In this document: positions 17,170 to 26,273 of the stretch, in pieces
How positions within the stretch are numbered: position 1 is the first letter of the stretch
Layout of the letters: each line of letters starts with the position of its first letter
Source of the DNA: Cupriavidus taiwanensis
Lineage (GTDB): Bacteria > Pseudomonadota > Gammaproteobacteria > Burkholderiales > Burkholderiaceae
Assembly (NCBI RefSeq): GCF_900250115.1
Contig: NZ_LT984804.1
Coordinates: 1,131,301 to 1,195,300, forward strand
Length of the DNA stretch: 64,000 nucleotides
Direction: 5' to 3'
Program-made: the position numbers and the translations under genes
The notes under the pieces: generated by a model
The model's database searches: none
The model's input: only the letters and a program-made list of their open reading frames with translations
Told to the model about the DNA's origin: nothing

Positions 17170-18941
17170 TCCGAAGACCGGTACGGACCGGGCGCATAGA
17201 GGGCGGGCGTGCCATTGGCGCGAGGGACCGGGACATAGGAGAAAGCCGCCGGCTCGTCGGCATTGATGTGCCAGGCGTGGACGGCCACGACATGCGCCGC
17301 GGCCGCGGCATCGGCCAGCACATGGTCGAGGTATCCCGCCTGGGCCTCGTAGACGTAGCTGTAGGCCTGCGGCCCGGCAAACCGCGCGACCATGTCGGCA
17401 TAGCCGCGCCGCGCCAGCAGGCGTAGCGGGTCCTCCATCGCATAGCTGTTCAGGTCGCCGATCACCAGCACGCCGGCGTCGGCGACGCCGGTCGGCGCCA
17501 TGCCCAGCCAGCGGGCCAGGGTGTCGGCGGCCTGCACGCGCGCGGGGTTCCAGCAGCCCTGGCCGTCGCGCTGGTCGGCGTGCGCGCCGGCGGCTTCGAC
17601 ACAGTTCTTGGACTTGAAATGGTTGACCACCACCGTCACCGGCGCGCCGCCCGCCGCGGCGCGGAAAGTCGCGGCGAGCGGCTGGCGGCTGCGCTCGCCC
17701 AGCCATGTGCTGGCCACCCGGCCGGCGGGTAACGCGGTGCGGGCGTTGTACAGCAGCCCGACCGCGATGGCATCGGTGCCCAGCGCAGGCGTGCCGGGAT
17801 CGGCTACGCGCCAGTCCGGTCCCAGCAGCGCGGCCAGCTGGCGGATCGCGCCGGTGGGGCCGTAGCCGTTGTTCTGGACCTCCATCAGGCCGATCACGTC
17901 GGCATCGAGGGCGCGCAGCGCGGCCACCAGCTTGGCCTGCTGTCGCGCCAGCGCGGCCGCGTCCTGCGCGCCGCGGTTGCCGGGCGCATCGAGGCCACCG
18001 CCCACGCCGTCGCCATTGAAGTAGTTCTGCAGGTTGAAGGCTGCCACGCGCAGCGCGGTGGCGGGATGCCGCGGCGGCGCTGCGGGGCGCGGGTTGGCGC
18101 GCCGGTAGAGCGGTGCGCCGGCAGCGCGCACCGGCTGCAGCCGCCACTGTCCGTGGCGCCGCTCCAGCACGCCCTGCACGCCGGTGACGGTATCGCCGGC
18201 GCGTAGCGGATGGTCTGTCGACAGGCGCGGGGGCGGGTACGGCACCACGGCAGGAAACTGGCGTGTCGAGCCATCGTCGAGCAACAACCGGTTGCGGGCA
18301 TTGTCTGCCGCTGCCTGGCGCGCCTGCGGTCCCGGCAGGGCCTGTTGCGTAGGCGCGATCGGACGCCCATGGCTCAGCACCACCGTGCCATACCGGCCCA
18401 GTTCGTGGGTATCGCTGACGGTCAGAGTCTGCGGCAGGCGCACCAGCATGCCTTCCAGCGCTGCCAGGTCGGACTCGTCGGCCAGTGGCAGCGTCAGCGT
18501 CCGCGGCGTGACGGACAGGCCCTGGGTGCAGACCAGCAGCGAGCCAGCCAGCACCAGCTGCGTTTGTCCGAATTTTTCCTCGATCTTTCCGGACACGCGA
18601 ACCATGTCGCCCACGTTGGCGCGGGTGCGTGGCGCATAGACGAAGAGTCCCTCCGAACCACCTGGCCGATGCACGCGCTGCGCGTCCGCTGTTTGCAGGA
18701 AGAAGCCGCGCAGTCCCTCGTCGCCGCTGAAATCTGCCGTGACGATGGCCTGCAATTCGACCATCCTTCCCGCCTGCGCCGAGGCCTGGCCGGGGGCGCG
18801 CACGTCGGCCAGCGCGGTTGCGGGGCTGCCGCATGGCTGCATCGCAGCATCGGCGCCGGACGGCAGGGCCAGCAGGCAGGCCAGGAAAAGGGCGGGCAGC
18901 GCATTCAGGGCAATGCTGCGTTCAGGCAGAGGCAGGCGCAT
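17121..18941 (-). CDS. Secreted ExeM/NucH-like endonuclease/exonuclease/phosphatase-fold nuclease
   Basis: A 606-residue exported nuclease. A signal peptide covers about residues 1–32 (ending GADAA), followed by an OB-fold region (VSGKIEEKFGQTQLVL) and a DNase-I-like EEP domain in the C-terminal half. Catalytic markers are in order: VAAFNLQNYFN, DVIGLMEVQNNGYG (metal Glu), VVVNHFKSKNC, VIGDLNSYAMEDPL, YLDHVLAD and the terminal RSSDHDPLVVD. ExeM relatives degrade extracellular DNA, which suggests nutrient scavenging or biofilm turnover. The first ATG gives the signal peptide. The gene converges on and overlaps the DUF2127 gene. Confidence 0.88.
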   Translation of the reverse strand: MRLPLPERSIALNALPALFLACLLALPSGADAAMQPCGSPATALADVRAPGQASAQAGRMVELQAIVTADFSGDEGLRGFFLQTADAQRVHRPGGSEGLFVYAPRTRANVGDMVRVSGKIEEKFGQTQLVLAGSLLVCTQGLSVTPRTLTLPLADESDLAALEGMLVRLPQTLTVSDTHELGRYGTVVLSHGRPIAPTQQALPGPQARQAAADNARNRLLLDDGSTRQFPAVVPYPPPRLSTDHPLRAGDTVTGVQGVLERRHGQWRLQPVRAAGAPLYRRANPRPAAPPRHPATALRVAAFNLQNYFNGDGVGGGLDAPGNRGAQDAAALARQQAKLVAALRALDADVIGLMEVQNNGYGPTGAIRQLAALLGPDWRVADPGTPALGTDAIAVGLLYNARTALPAGRVASTWLGERSRQPLAATFRAAAGGAPVTVVVNHFKSKNCVEAAGAHADQRDGQGCWNPARVQAADTLARWLGMAPTGVADAGVLVIGDLNSYAMEDPLRLLARRGYADMVARFAGPQAYSYVYEAQAGYLDHVLADAAAAAHVVAVHAWHINADEPAAFSYVPVPRANGTPALYAPGPYRSSDHDPLVVDLASSPRAR

Positions 18942-19095
18942 GGCGGTTTCGGCAGGTCATGGCAAGGTGAACGATGCTAACCCCCGCGTGTAACGGAATG
19001 CTTGCCGCGGGCATGTGACGCCGCGATCGTGCTAAGGTAGTAGAGACCCGCCGGTACCCGACCGGCGCCGGCATCCACTTCATCGCCACGACGAC

Positions 19096-19386
19096 ATGAT
19101 CAAGGAAATCGCACAAATCACCATCAAGCCCGGCATGGACAAGCAGTTCGAGCATGGCGTGAGCCAGGCCACGCCGCTGTTCCTGCGCTCGCACGGCTGC
19201 CACGGCGTGCAGTTGTTCCGCTCGATCGAGCAGCCCGACCAGTACACGCTGGTGGTGGACTGGGAAACCGTGGACGACCATATGGTCCTGTTCCGCGAAT
19301 CGCCCGAGTTCCAGCAATGGCGCGGCCTGGTGGCGGAGACCTTTGCCGCGCCGCCCGACGTGCACCACGAGTCCAAGGTCCTGTAA
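19096..19386 (+). CDS. Antibiotic biosynthesis monooxygenase (ABM)-fold protein
   Basis: A 96-residue dimeric alpha/beta-barrel (ABM/YgiN-like) protein. Typical features are the start MIKEIAQITIKPGMDKQFE, the central GCHGVQLFRSIEQPDQYTLVVDWET, and a late FRESPEFQQWRGLVAE. Members include quinol and heme monooxygenases as well as non-enzymatic proteins, so the activity is unassigned. The stop is 9 bp before the phosphatidyltransferase start, so the two are likely cotranscribed. Confidence 0.85.
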   Translation: MIKEIAQITIKPGMDKQFEHGVSQATPLFLRSHGCHGVQLFRSIEQPDQYTLVVDWETVDDHMVLFRESPEFQQWRGLVAETFAAPPDVHHESKVL

Positions 19387-19395
19387 GCCCGCGCC

Positions 19396-20034
19396 ATGAA
19401 CACCCGGCCCGAACGTCCCCGCCATTTCTCGATGCTGCGCGAACTGCAGCTGGCCGATGTCTTCACGCTCGGCAACGCGGCCTGCGGCATGGGCTCGGTG
19501 TTCTTCGCGATGTTCTTCGTCGCGGACCAGCGGCTGTCGCATTTCTACACGGCGGCGGCGCTGGCGCCGCTGGCGTTTATCTTCGACGTGCTGGACGGGC
19601 GCATCGCGCGCTGGCGCCATGCGCATTCGGCATTGGGGCGCGAGCTGGACTCACTGGCCGACGTGATCTCGTTCGGCGTCGGCCCCGCCACGCTGGCCTT
19701 TGCCGCCGGCATGCGCGGCGGCTGGGACCTGGCGGTGCTGATCTACTTTGTCTGCTGTGGCGTCAGCCGGCTGGCGCGCTTCAACGTCACCGCCGAATCG
19801 CTGGCGGCGGGCAGCGACAGCGGCAAGGTTGCGTACTTCGAAGGCACGCCCATCCCCACCAGCGTGCTGCTGACCGCGGTGCTGGCATGGTGCGCCTCGC
19901 AGGGCCTGCTGGGCGGCGAACTGCCTGGCGGCGCATGGGTGCTGGGTCCGGCCGTGCTGCATCCGCTGGTGCTGCTGTTCGCGCTGTCGGGCACGCTGAT
20001 GGTCAGCAAGACGCTGCGCATCCCGAAGTTCTGA
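19396..20034 (+). CDS. CDP-alcohol phosphatidyltransferase (phosphatidylserine synthase-like)
   Basis: A 212-residue inner-membrane phospholipid synthase. The CDP-alcohol phosphatidyltransferase signature DxxDGxxAR-x8-GxxxDxxxD is exact: DVLDGRIARW…GRELDSLADVISFG. The N-terminal LADVFTLGNAACGMGSVFF and the GVSRLARFNVT segment resemble PssA-type phosphatidylserine synthases, so CDP-diacylglycerol plus serine is the most likely reaction; phosphatidylglycerophosphate or other head groups cannot be excluded. About six transmembrane helices are visible. It is probably cotranscribed with the ABM gene, and it converges on the MFS gene at 20047 with a 12-bp gap. Confidence 0.85.
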   Translation: MNTRPERPRHFSMLRELQLADVFTLGNAACGMGSVFFAMFFVADQRLSHFYTAAALAPLAFIFDVLDGRIARWRHAHSALGRELDSLADVISFGVGPATLAFAAGMRGGWDLAVLIYFVCCGVSRLARFNVTAESLAAGSDSGKVAYFEGTPIPTSVLLTAVLAWCASQGLLGGELPGGAWVLGPAVLHPLVLLFALSGTLMVSKTLRIPKF

Positions 20035-20046
20035 AGGCGCCCGCCA

Positions 20047-21351
20047 TCAGGCGGTTGCAGGCTCCGTTCGCTCGGCCGTACGCGTGCGGCTGACCATCAA
20101 CGCCATCAGCGCGGCCACCAGGCACGCTGCCCCCGCCGCGTACAGCGCCGGCGTATAGGTCAGCAGCAGCGTGCGGCTCAGCCCCGCGCCGAACGCCGCC
20201 ACGGCCGCGCCGATCTGGTGGGCCGCGAAGATCCAGCCGAACACCATCGGCGCGCGCTCGCGCCCGAACGCCGTGGCCGCCAGCTTGACCGTGGGCGGCA
20301 CGGTGGCGATCCAGTCGAGGCCGTAGAACATCGCAAAGATCGACAGCCCGTACAGCGTGAAGGTGGAATGCGGCAGCCAGAACAGCGACAGGCCGCGCAG
20401 CGCGTAGTACCAGAACAGCAGCTTGCGGCTGTCGTAGCGGTCGGAGAGCCAGCCCGACAGGATGGTGCCGACGAAATCGAACGCGCCCATCATGGCCAGC
20501 GCCGACGCCGCCGGCACCGGACCCATGCCGAAGTCGCCGCACAGGGCGATGAAATGCGTCTGGATCAGGCCGTTGGTGCTGAGGCCACAGATAAAGAACG
20601 TGCCCGCCAGGATCCAGAAGGTCTGGGTACGTGCCGCGTCGCGCAGCACACGGAACGGGCCGCTCAGCGTGAACGGCACGGCGACCACCGGTGCCGGTGG
20701 CACTGGCGTGGTGGCCGGCACTTCGCCGAACGCGGCCAGGCCGACTTCGGCGGGCCGGCTGCGCATCAGGCCGAATACCAGCAATGCCAGCACCGCGCAC
20801 GCCGCGAGCACCGGCAGCACAGCCACGCGCCAGCCCATATGCTCGATCAGCCAGGCCGCCACCGGCAGGAACGCCAGCTGCCCGGTGGCCGCGCTGGCCG
20901 TCAGGATGCCGATCACCAGGCCGCGCCGCGCGCTGAACCAGCGGTTCGCCACCACGGCCGCCAGCACCAGCGCGGTCAGCCCGGAGCCGACGCCAAGCAT
21001 CAGGCCCCATGCCACAAAGAGCTGCCACAGCTCGGTCGACACGGTGGCCAGCGCCATGCCGCCGGCAATCAGCGCCAGCGCGGCGCAGACCACGTTGCGC
21101 ACGCCGAAGCGGTCCATCAGCAGCGCCGAGAACGGCGCCATCAGCCCGAACAGCGCGAAGCGGAACGCCAGGATCGACGAGATCTGGTCGGTGTTCCAGC
21201 CCATCTCCCTGGTCAGCGGCTGCAGGAAGGCCCCGGGCAGGCCCAGCGCGGCCGAGGTGGTCAGCATCACCAGGAAGGTCAGGGCGGCAATCAGCCACGC
21301 GTAGTGGATGCCGCGCCGGTCGAGCCGGCTGGAAAGGGCTTGCGCGAACAT
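20047..21351 (-). CDS. MFS transporter, monocarboxylate/oxalate-formate antiporter-like
   Basis: A 434-residue 12-helix major facilitator. After RRGIHYAWLIAALTFLVML comes the motif-A-like loop FSALLMDRFGVRNV, then two six-helix halves separated by a cytoplasmic loop (residues about 195–225). The overall look matches the MCT/OFA-like subgroup, which suggests organic-acid transport. The substrate is unknown. The first ATG is chosen. It is followed head-to-tail upstream by the tetR-like gene (21459–22052), which instead seems to pair with the divergent MFS gene at 22279. Confidence 0.8.
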   Translation of the reverse strand: MFAQALSSRLDRRGIHYAWLIAALTFLVMLTTSAALGLPGAFLQPLTREMGWNTDQISSILAFRFALFGLMAPFSALLMDRFGVRNVVCAALALIAGGMALATVSTELWQLFVAWGLMLGVGSGLTALVLAAVVANRWFSARRGLVIGILTASAATGQLAFLPVAAWLIEHMGWRVAVLPVLAACAVLALLVFGLMRSRPAEVGLAAFGEVPATTPVPPAPVVAVPFTLSGPFRVLRDAARTQTFWILAGTFFICGLSTNGLIQTHFIALCGDFGMGPVPAASALAMMGAFDFVGTILSGWLSDRYDSRKLLFWYYALRGLSLFWLPHSTFTLYGLSIFAMFYGLDWIATVPPTVKLAATAFGRERAPMVFGWIFAAHQIGAAVAAFGAGLSRTLLLTYTPALYAAGAACLVAALMALMVSRTRTAERTEPATA

Positions 21352-21458
21352 GGGGCTCTCGTGTGTCGGTTATTGCGGTTCGAAAAGGGCAAAGGAAGGG
21401 CATCCCCGCTGCACTCCGCCGCGGGCGGTCGGTCAGTGTTCGGGGGAAAAGCTCGGTA

Positions 21459-22052
21459 CTAGCCGGTGCTGCCCAGCAGGTGCGCCCGCACCGCGTTCAG
21501 CATCTCGTCGGAGAGCGGATCGCCTTCGGTGGCGCGCGCCAGCGTGAGGGCGCCGACCAGCAACGCCATGCGCACCAGCGCCTGGTCGTGGCGTTGCTGT
21601 GGATCGTCAGACGCCACGGTCTGCGCCATGTCATCGATCATGGTTCGCAGCCCTTCCGCATAGGCCTGGCGCACGGGCTTGCCGGCGGGCTCGCGGGCGA
21701 CATCGACCGCCAGCGCGGCGGCCGCGCAGCCGACGCCCGGGTGGGCGCAATGCGCGGCGGTCAGGTAGGGCTCGACCAGATTGGCGAGCATCGCCTTGCG
21801 GTCGCCGCCGGCGCGCGCGAGGCGGCGCTCCCAGCGCGCGGTCGATTCCTCGAACGCACGCTTGCAAGCCTGCGCCGCCAGCGCGTCCTTCGAGGCAAAG
21901 TGGCCATAGAAGCCGCCATGGGTCAGGCCGGCGCCGGCCATCAACTCCGCCACGCTGACGCCGTTGAGGCCGCGCTCGCGGAACAGCCGCGACGATGCCT
22001 GTTCGATCGCCTCGCGGTTCTTGTTGGTTTGCTCACGTGATGCGCGTGCCAT
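21459..22052 (-). CDS. TetR-family repressor
   Basis: A 197-residue TetR-type regulator. The N-terminal HTH is clear (EAIEQASSRLFRERGLNGVSV, then LMAGAGLTHGGFYGHFASKD), and a C-terminal ligand domain includes HPGVGCAAAALAVD. An AGAGG ribosome binding site precedes the ATG. It is divergent from the 14-helix MFS exporter at 22279, with a symmetric GATGATCATC-type operator between them. This is the usual layout for a local repressor of a drug exporter whose substrate releases repression. Confidence 0.88.
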   Translation of the reverse strand: MARASREQTNKNREAIEQASSRLFRERGLNGVSVAELMAGAGLTHGGFYGHFASKDALAAQACKRAFEESTARWERRLARAGGDRKAMLANLVEPYLTAAHCAHPGVGCAAAALAVDVAREPAGKPVRQAYAEGLRTMIDDMAQTVASDDPQQRHDQALVRMALLVGALTLARATEGDPLSDEMLNAVRAHLLGSTG

Positions 22053-22088
22053 CTGCAGCCTCTGGGATCCGGTTCTTGCGAAGTTTAG

Positions 22089-22130
22089 ATGATGATCATC
22101 ATTTATTCAATAGATGTTGAGGATCATCTA
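22089..22130. promoter_or_regulatory. Probable TetR operator (two related palindromes)
   Basis: ATGATGATCATCAT at 22089–22102 is a perfect 14-bp palindrome, inside TAGATGATGATCATC. A second, imperfect copy TAGATGTTGAGGATCATCTA lies at 22111–22130. Both sit in the 226-bp gap between the divergent tetR-like and MFS genes, 37–78 bp from the tetR start, where they could block both promoters. Confidence 0.6.
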
Positions 22131-22278
22131 TAGGCGTTGCAAGCTGGTAATGTGCATACATATGAATGCGTCTTCAGCAAGGTGAAGGGTTTTCCCGTAT
22201 CGTCTTGCCTGATGATCGCCCCAGCCAGCGCGACGCCCCTGCGCCGCCGACCCGGTCTGGCGGCAACCGGTAAAGACA

Positions 22279-23664
22279 GTGTCCAGCACAGCCCCCCTCC
22301 AGACCGCCTCCGCAGCGGACGCCATGACCTCGCGCGAGCGGCGCGGCATGGCCGCCATCCTGATTGCCGTCGCCCTTGCCACGCTCGATACCGCCATCGC
22401 CAATACGGCGCTGCCATCGATTGCGGCGGACCTGCGCGCCACCCCGGCGGCCTCGGTCTGGGTGATCAACGCCTACCAGCTCGCCATGGTGGCGACGCTG
22501 CTCCCGCTCGCGGCCCTGGGCGGCGTGGTCGGCCACCGGCGCATCTACCTGGGCGGCGTGCTGCTGTTCACGGCCGCGTCGATGGTGTGCGCGCTGGCGT
22601 GGTCGCTGCCGACGCTGGCGGCGGCGCGGGTGCTGCAGGGCATCGGCGCGGCGGCCATCATGAGCGTCAACACGGCGCTGATCAGCGCGATCTTTCCCAC
22701 GCACCGGCTTGGCCGCGGGCTGGGGCTGAATGCGCTGGTGGTCGGGGTTTCGTTTGCGGTGGGGCCGACGGTGGCATCGGTGATCCTGTCCGTTGGCACA
22801 TGGCCGTGGCTGTTTGCCGTCAACCTGCCGATCGGCCTGCTGGCGCTGGCGATCGGCCGCGGTTCCCTGCCGCAGACGGCACGCAGCACGCACGGTTTCG
22901 ATCGCGTGGCAGCGGTGCTCAGCGTGATTGCCTTTGCCGCCCTGATCCTGGCGCTGGGCGAGGGCGCGCAGCGCGCGCCGCTGCACCTGTCGCTGGCCGC
23001 GGCGGGCATCTTCGTGGTGGCGTTTGCGCTGCTGCTGTGGCGCGAGCGCGGCCATCCGGCGCCGATGCTGCCGGTGGACCTGTTCCGGCGGCCGATGTTC
23101 GCGCTGTCGACGCTGACCGCGGTGTGCTCGTTCGCCGCGCAGGGCCTGGCCTTTGTCTCGCTGCCGTTCTACTTCCAGCACGTGCTGGGGCTAGGGCAGG
23201 TGGAGACCGGCTTCCTGCTGACGCCATGGTCGGTGGTGGTGGCGCTGATCGGGCCGCTGGCCGGGCGCCTGTCTGACCGCTACCCGCCGGCCGTGCTTGG
23301 CGGCGTGGGGCTGGCGGTGCTCAGTGCCGGCATGCTGTCGCTGGCGCTGCTGCCGGCCAACCCGAGCACGCTCGATATCGGCCTGCGCATGTGCCTGTGC
23401 GGCGCCGGGTTCGGCTTCTTCCAGTCGCCCAATCTCAAGGCATTGATGACCAGCGCCCCGCGCGAGCGCAGCGGCGGCGCCAGTGGCGTGGTGGCCACGG
23501 CGCGGCTGCTGGGGCAGGCCACCGGCGCGGCCCTGGTGGCGCTGTGCTTTGGCCTGGCCGGCGACCATGGCCCCGGCATGGCGCTGGCGTTGGGCGCGGC
23601 GTTTGCCGGCGCCGGCGCCGTGGCCAGCTGGATGCGGCTGGCCGCTGCCGACGCGCGGGCCTAG
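22279..23664 (+). CDS. DHA2-family drug:H+ antiporter (14-helix MFS, QacA/SmvA-like)
   Basis: A 461-residue MFS exporter with about 14 transmembrane segments. The start of the first helix, LDTAIANTALPSIAADL followed by WVINAYQLAMVA, is diagnostic for the DHA2 (EmrB/QacA) group, and PTHRLGRGLGLNALVVGVSFAVGPTVA holds the motif-C-like segment. Such pumps extrude lipophilic cations and dyes; the substrate is inferred. The annotated start is GTG at 22279; an ATG at 22324 (MTSRERRG) is an alternative, and neither has a strong ribosome binding site. Its likely regulator is the divergent TetR protein. Confidence 0.85.
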   Translation: MSSTAPLQTASAADAMTSRERRGMAAILIAVALATLDTAIANTALPSIAADLRATPAASVWVINAYQLAMVATLLPLAALGGVVGHRRIYLGGVLLFTAASMVCALAWSLPTLAAARVLQGIGAAAIMSVNTALISAIFPTHRLGRGLGLNALVVGVSFAVGPTVASVILSVGTWPWLFAVNLPIGLLALAIGRGSLPQTARSTHGFDRVAAVLSVIAFAALILALGEGAQRAPLHLSLAAAGIFVVAFALLLWRERGHPAPMLPVDLFRRPMFALSTLTAVCSFAAQGLAFVSLPFYFQHVLGLGQVETGFLLTPWSVVVALIGPLAGRLSDRYPPAVLGGVGLAVLSAGMLSLALLPANPSTLDIGLRMCLCGAGFGFFQSPNLKALMTSAPRERSGGASGVVATARLLGQATGAALVALCFGLAGDHGPGMALALGAAFAGAGAVASWMRLAAADARA

Positions 23665-23685
23665 GCTGTACGGCCCGGCTGCGTC

Positions 23686-25343
23686 TCAGTTCAGGCGTGT
23701 GATCCGGTTCGCCGCGCTCGGGCCGACCGGCGATCTTGCCTTGAAGTAGTCTTCGAAGACATCGATGTCGACCGGCCCGGCCTGCTGGTTCGTGCCCTGC
23801 TTCAGCACCGTGAAGTTGTCACCGCCCGAAGCCATGAAGTTGTTCACCGTGACGCGGTAAGTCTTGGCCGGCTCGCGACACGGTTGCCCTGGCCCGCGGC
23901 AGCGCCTGCCGGCTTGCTGGCGTCCCAGGTATAGGTGAAGCCGCTGGAAACCTGGAGCACACGCCCGCCCGCAGGTTGCGGCGCCTCCCATTGCTGCTCC
24001 AGCAGGCGCAGGATCTGCGCGCCGGTCAGGTCCATCGTCACCATGCTGTTGCCGAAGGGCATCACGGCATAGAGCTGCCCGAACGTGGCCTGGCCACCGG
24101 TGGCGGCGTCGTACACCAGGTTCTGGCGCAGTCCGCCTGGATTGGTGAAGGCGATCACGGCCGGCCCGAACGACGCATCGGAAGTGCCGGCCAGGTAGGC
24201 GTCGGCCACCAGGTCGCCTAGTGCCGACTCGCCCGCGGCAGTCTGGGTGCGATCGATGGTGGCGGTAATGGCGCCGACGGCTGCGTTCTTGATCGGCGCG
24301 GTCAGTTCCACGTAGCGCCTGACCATCGCATCGACGGCGCCGTCTTTGGCAGGCGCGGTGTAGCCGGCAGGCAGCGCGATCGGGTTGCCGTTGTTGTCCT
24401 TGATCACCAGATCATTGACCGCGACACGGTTGTTAGCCACCTTGGACGAGACCTTGCGCGTCGACGGATCGATCGTGATATCGATTTCCGAGGCCAGCCG
24501 GCCGTAAAAGCCCGTCTGCGTCAGCAGCTTGCCGTCCGGCCGGGTGCAGACATAGTCCTGGTGGGTATGGCCGCTGACCACGATATCCACGGCGGGATCC
24601 AGCTTGTCGACGATCGAGACGACAGCACCGTTCAGTCCCGGGCAGCTCTTGTCGTTCACCGTGCCCGCCGTGGTCGACCCGCCTTCATGGAGCAACACCA
24701 CGATGGCATTGACGTTCTGCTGCCGCAGTTCAGGAATCAGCTTGTTGACCGTGTCGGCCTCGGCCTCGAAGGACAGTCCCGCCGTGCCCGCAGGTGTCAC
24801 CACCGACGGCGTATCCTTCAGCGTCATGCCGATAAAGGCCACCTTGGCCCAGTCGAAGGTCTTTATCCGGTAGGCCGGCAGCAGCGGCTTGCCCGTCGCC
24901 TGGTCGATGACATTGGCAGCCAGGTACTGGAACTTCGCCCCGGCGTATGCGTCGTTGGTCATGCACGTATCCACGCCGACAATGCCGCGGCGGCCGTCGG
25001 CAGACCGGGGAAAGCAGCCGCCGTGCTGTAGCCGCAGCAGCTCATCGCGGCCCTTGTCGAACTCGTGATTGCCCACCGACGAAATCTCCAGGCCCATCTG
25101 GCCCAGCACATCGATCGCCGGCTCCTCATGGAAGGCCCCGGAAACCAGCGGCGAAGCGCCGACCATGTCCCCCGCCGCCACCACTACGTTGTTCGGGTTC
25201 TTCGCTTTCAGGTTCTGGATCAGCGAGGCCAGATACGCGGCACCGCCCGCCGAAACGCGGGTGCCAGCCGGGTTGGCCGGATCCTGTACCACTGGGAAGC
25301 GGCTGCAGGCAGCCACTCTATGGGCCCATCGTGACTGCTTCAT
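23686..25343 (-). pseudogene. 5'-nucleotidase/2',3'-cyclic phosphodiesterase (UshA-like), degraded
   Basis: The relic of a bifunctional metallophosphatase/5'-nucleotidase. The main frame (25343 to 23844) keeps VVVAAGDMVGASPL, SVGNHEFDKG, VVLLHEGG and SGHTHQDYV plus the C-terminal nucleotide-binding domain (FGQLYAVMPFGNSM). It lacks a signal peptide and the first metal motif (NDFHG), beginning abruptly near SRFPVVQDP, so the 5' end is lost. Near 23876–23890 the reading frame shifts and continues as EPAKTYRVTVNNFMASGGDNF to a stop at 23686. About ten residues normally found between GNRV and PAKTYRV also seem to be missing, so a small non-triplet deletion is likely. Confidence 0.8.
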
Positions 25344-25406
25344 GACGCGGGGATGTCATGCCATGGCGCTAAGCTGAAACGCCATCAATGCCATGCACCT
25401 AAGCCA

Positions 25407-25838
25407 ATGCATCGCTACCTGATCGCCTGCACGCTCGCTGCTTGCGCGGGCATGGCCCACGCCCGCGCCACCGAACTGCCGCCAGCCGTGACGCTGGCAA
25501 GCCGGCATGCCATGGCGGCTTGCCAGGAATTCATGCATGGCGATGCCGACGAATACCGTGCCTGCATCGACGCCGTCGCCCGCGAGATTCCGCGCGGGCG
25601 GAAGGATACGACGGCGCGGTTGCTCGGGCATTACTACTATGCGTGGGTCGGGGCCAATAGTTCGGCGCGCTTGTCGTTGCCTGGAGCCGAGGCGGCGGCG
25701 CGGGTCTATCTGCGGGAATTTCGTGCTTTGCAGCGCCAGCTTGGGGTGGATGACAAGGTGTTGTGCAAGGCGGTGGCGGGGGATTGTGGGCAGCGGGTGG
25801 GGGTGATTGAGAAGATGGAGAGGGAGAAGGGGCGGTGA
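25407..25838 (+). CDS. Small exported hypothetical protein
   Basis: A 143-residue protein with a signal peptide at about residues 1–21 (YLIACTLAACAGMAHARA). The mature part is helical and has four cysteines (ACQEF, YRACID, VLCKAV, GDCGQ), possibly two disulfides. I do not recognise a family. The start MHRYLIA gives a proper signal peptide; the frame is open further upstream without a good start. The 3' third becomes unusually G-rich. It separates the degraded nucleotidase from the T6SS locus. Confidence 0.55.
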   Translation: MHRYLIACTLAACAGMAHARATELPPAVTLASRHAMAACQEFMHGDADEYRACIDAVAREIPRGRKDTTARLLGHYYYAWVGANSSARLSLPGAEAAARVYLREFRALQRQLGVDDKVLCKAVAGDCGQRVGVIEKMEREKGR

Positions 25839-25877
25839 TAAAAGGGGGGAATCGCTCGGCGCGAAAGTTGAACGCCG

Positions 25878-26249
25878 CTAGTCGCTGTAGGCCCGGAGCA
25901 AGTCACGTATCTCTTCTTTGGTCAACTGGCCAGAGGCGAGCGCAGCCGAAAAATCATCCTTCCCCAGCGGAAAGCGCGCGAGCAGCGAGTGAAGGCTCTC
26001 TTTGTCCAAGGGCGTAGCAGTCAGCGGATCCAGCCAGAATTTCTCCGTTGCTTCCCGAGTGTCCAGCTTTGTGCCCTCTACATTGATGTAGAGCTTGTAT
26101 CGGGCAAAACCCTCGGGGAAAGCGCGATCAAGATACAGAGATGTGCCCCGGGGCAGGATGGCGGCAGGGCTGTCTGAGCTGCCTCCAGTGAGCAGCAATG
26201 GATACTGCAGCTTGTGTACCCTGGGGACTTGTTCGTGTTGGTGGATCAT
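25878..26249 (-). CDS. Small T6SS-cassette protein of unknown function
   Basis: A 123-residue soluble protein closing the second effector/immunity cassette, 24 bp after the immunity gene stop. Visible features are LPRGTSLYLDRAFPEGFARYK, a beta-rich core (LYINVEGTKL) and a C-terminal helical region (LPLGKDDFSA-like, then LTKEEIRDLLRAYSD). I do not recognise it as a named domain. Its place at the end of the cassette suggests an accessory immunity protein or a chaperone; this is inference. The first ATG is used, with a poor ribosome binding site, so the true start may be internal. Confidence 0.6.
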   Translation of the reverse strand: MIHQHEQVPRVHKLQYPLLLTGGSSDSPAAILPRGTSLYLDRAFPEGFARYKLYINVEGTKLDTREATEKFWLDPLTATPLDKESLHSLLARFPLGKDDFSAALASGQLTKEEIRDLLRAYSD

Positions 26250-26273
26250 TCCAAACGAAACATCCTGCGTGTT

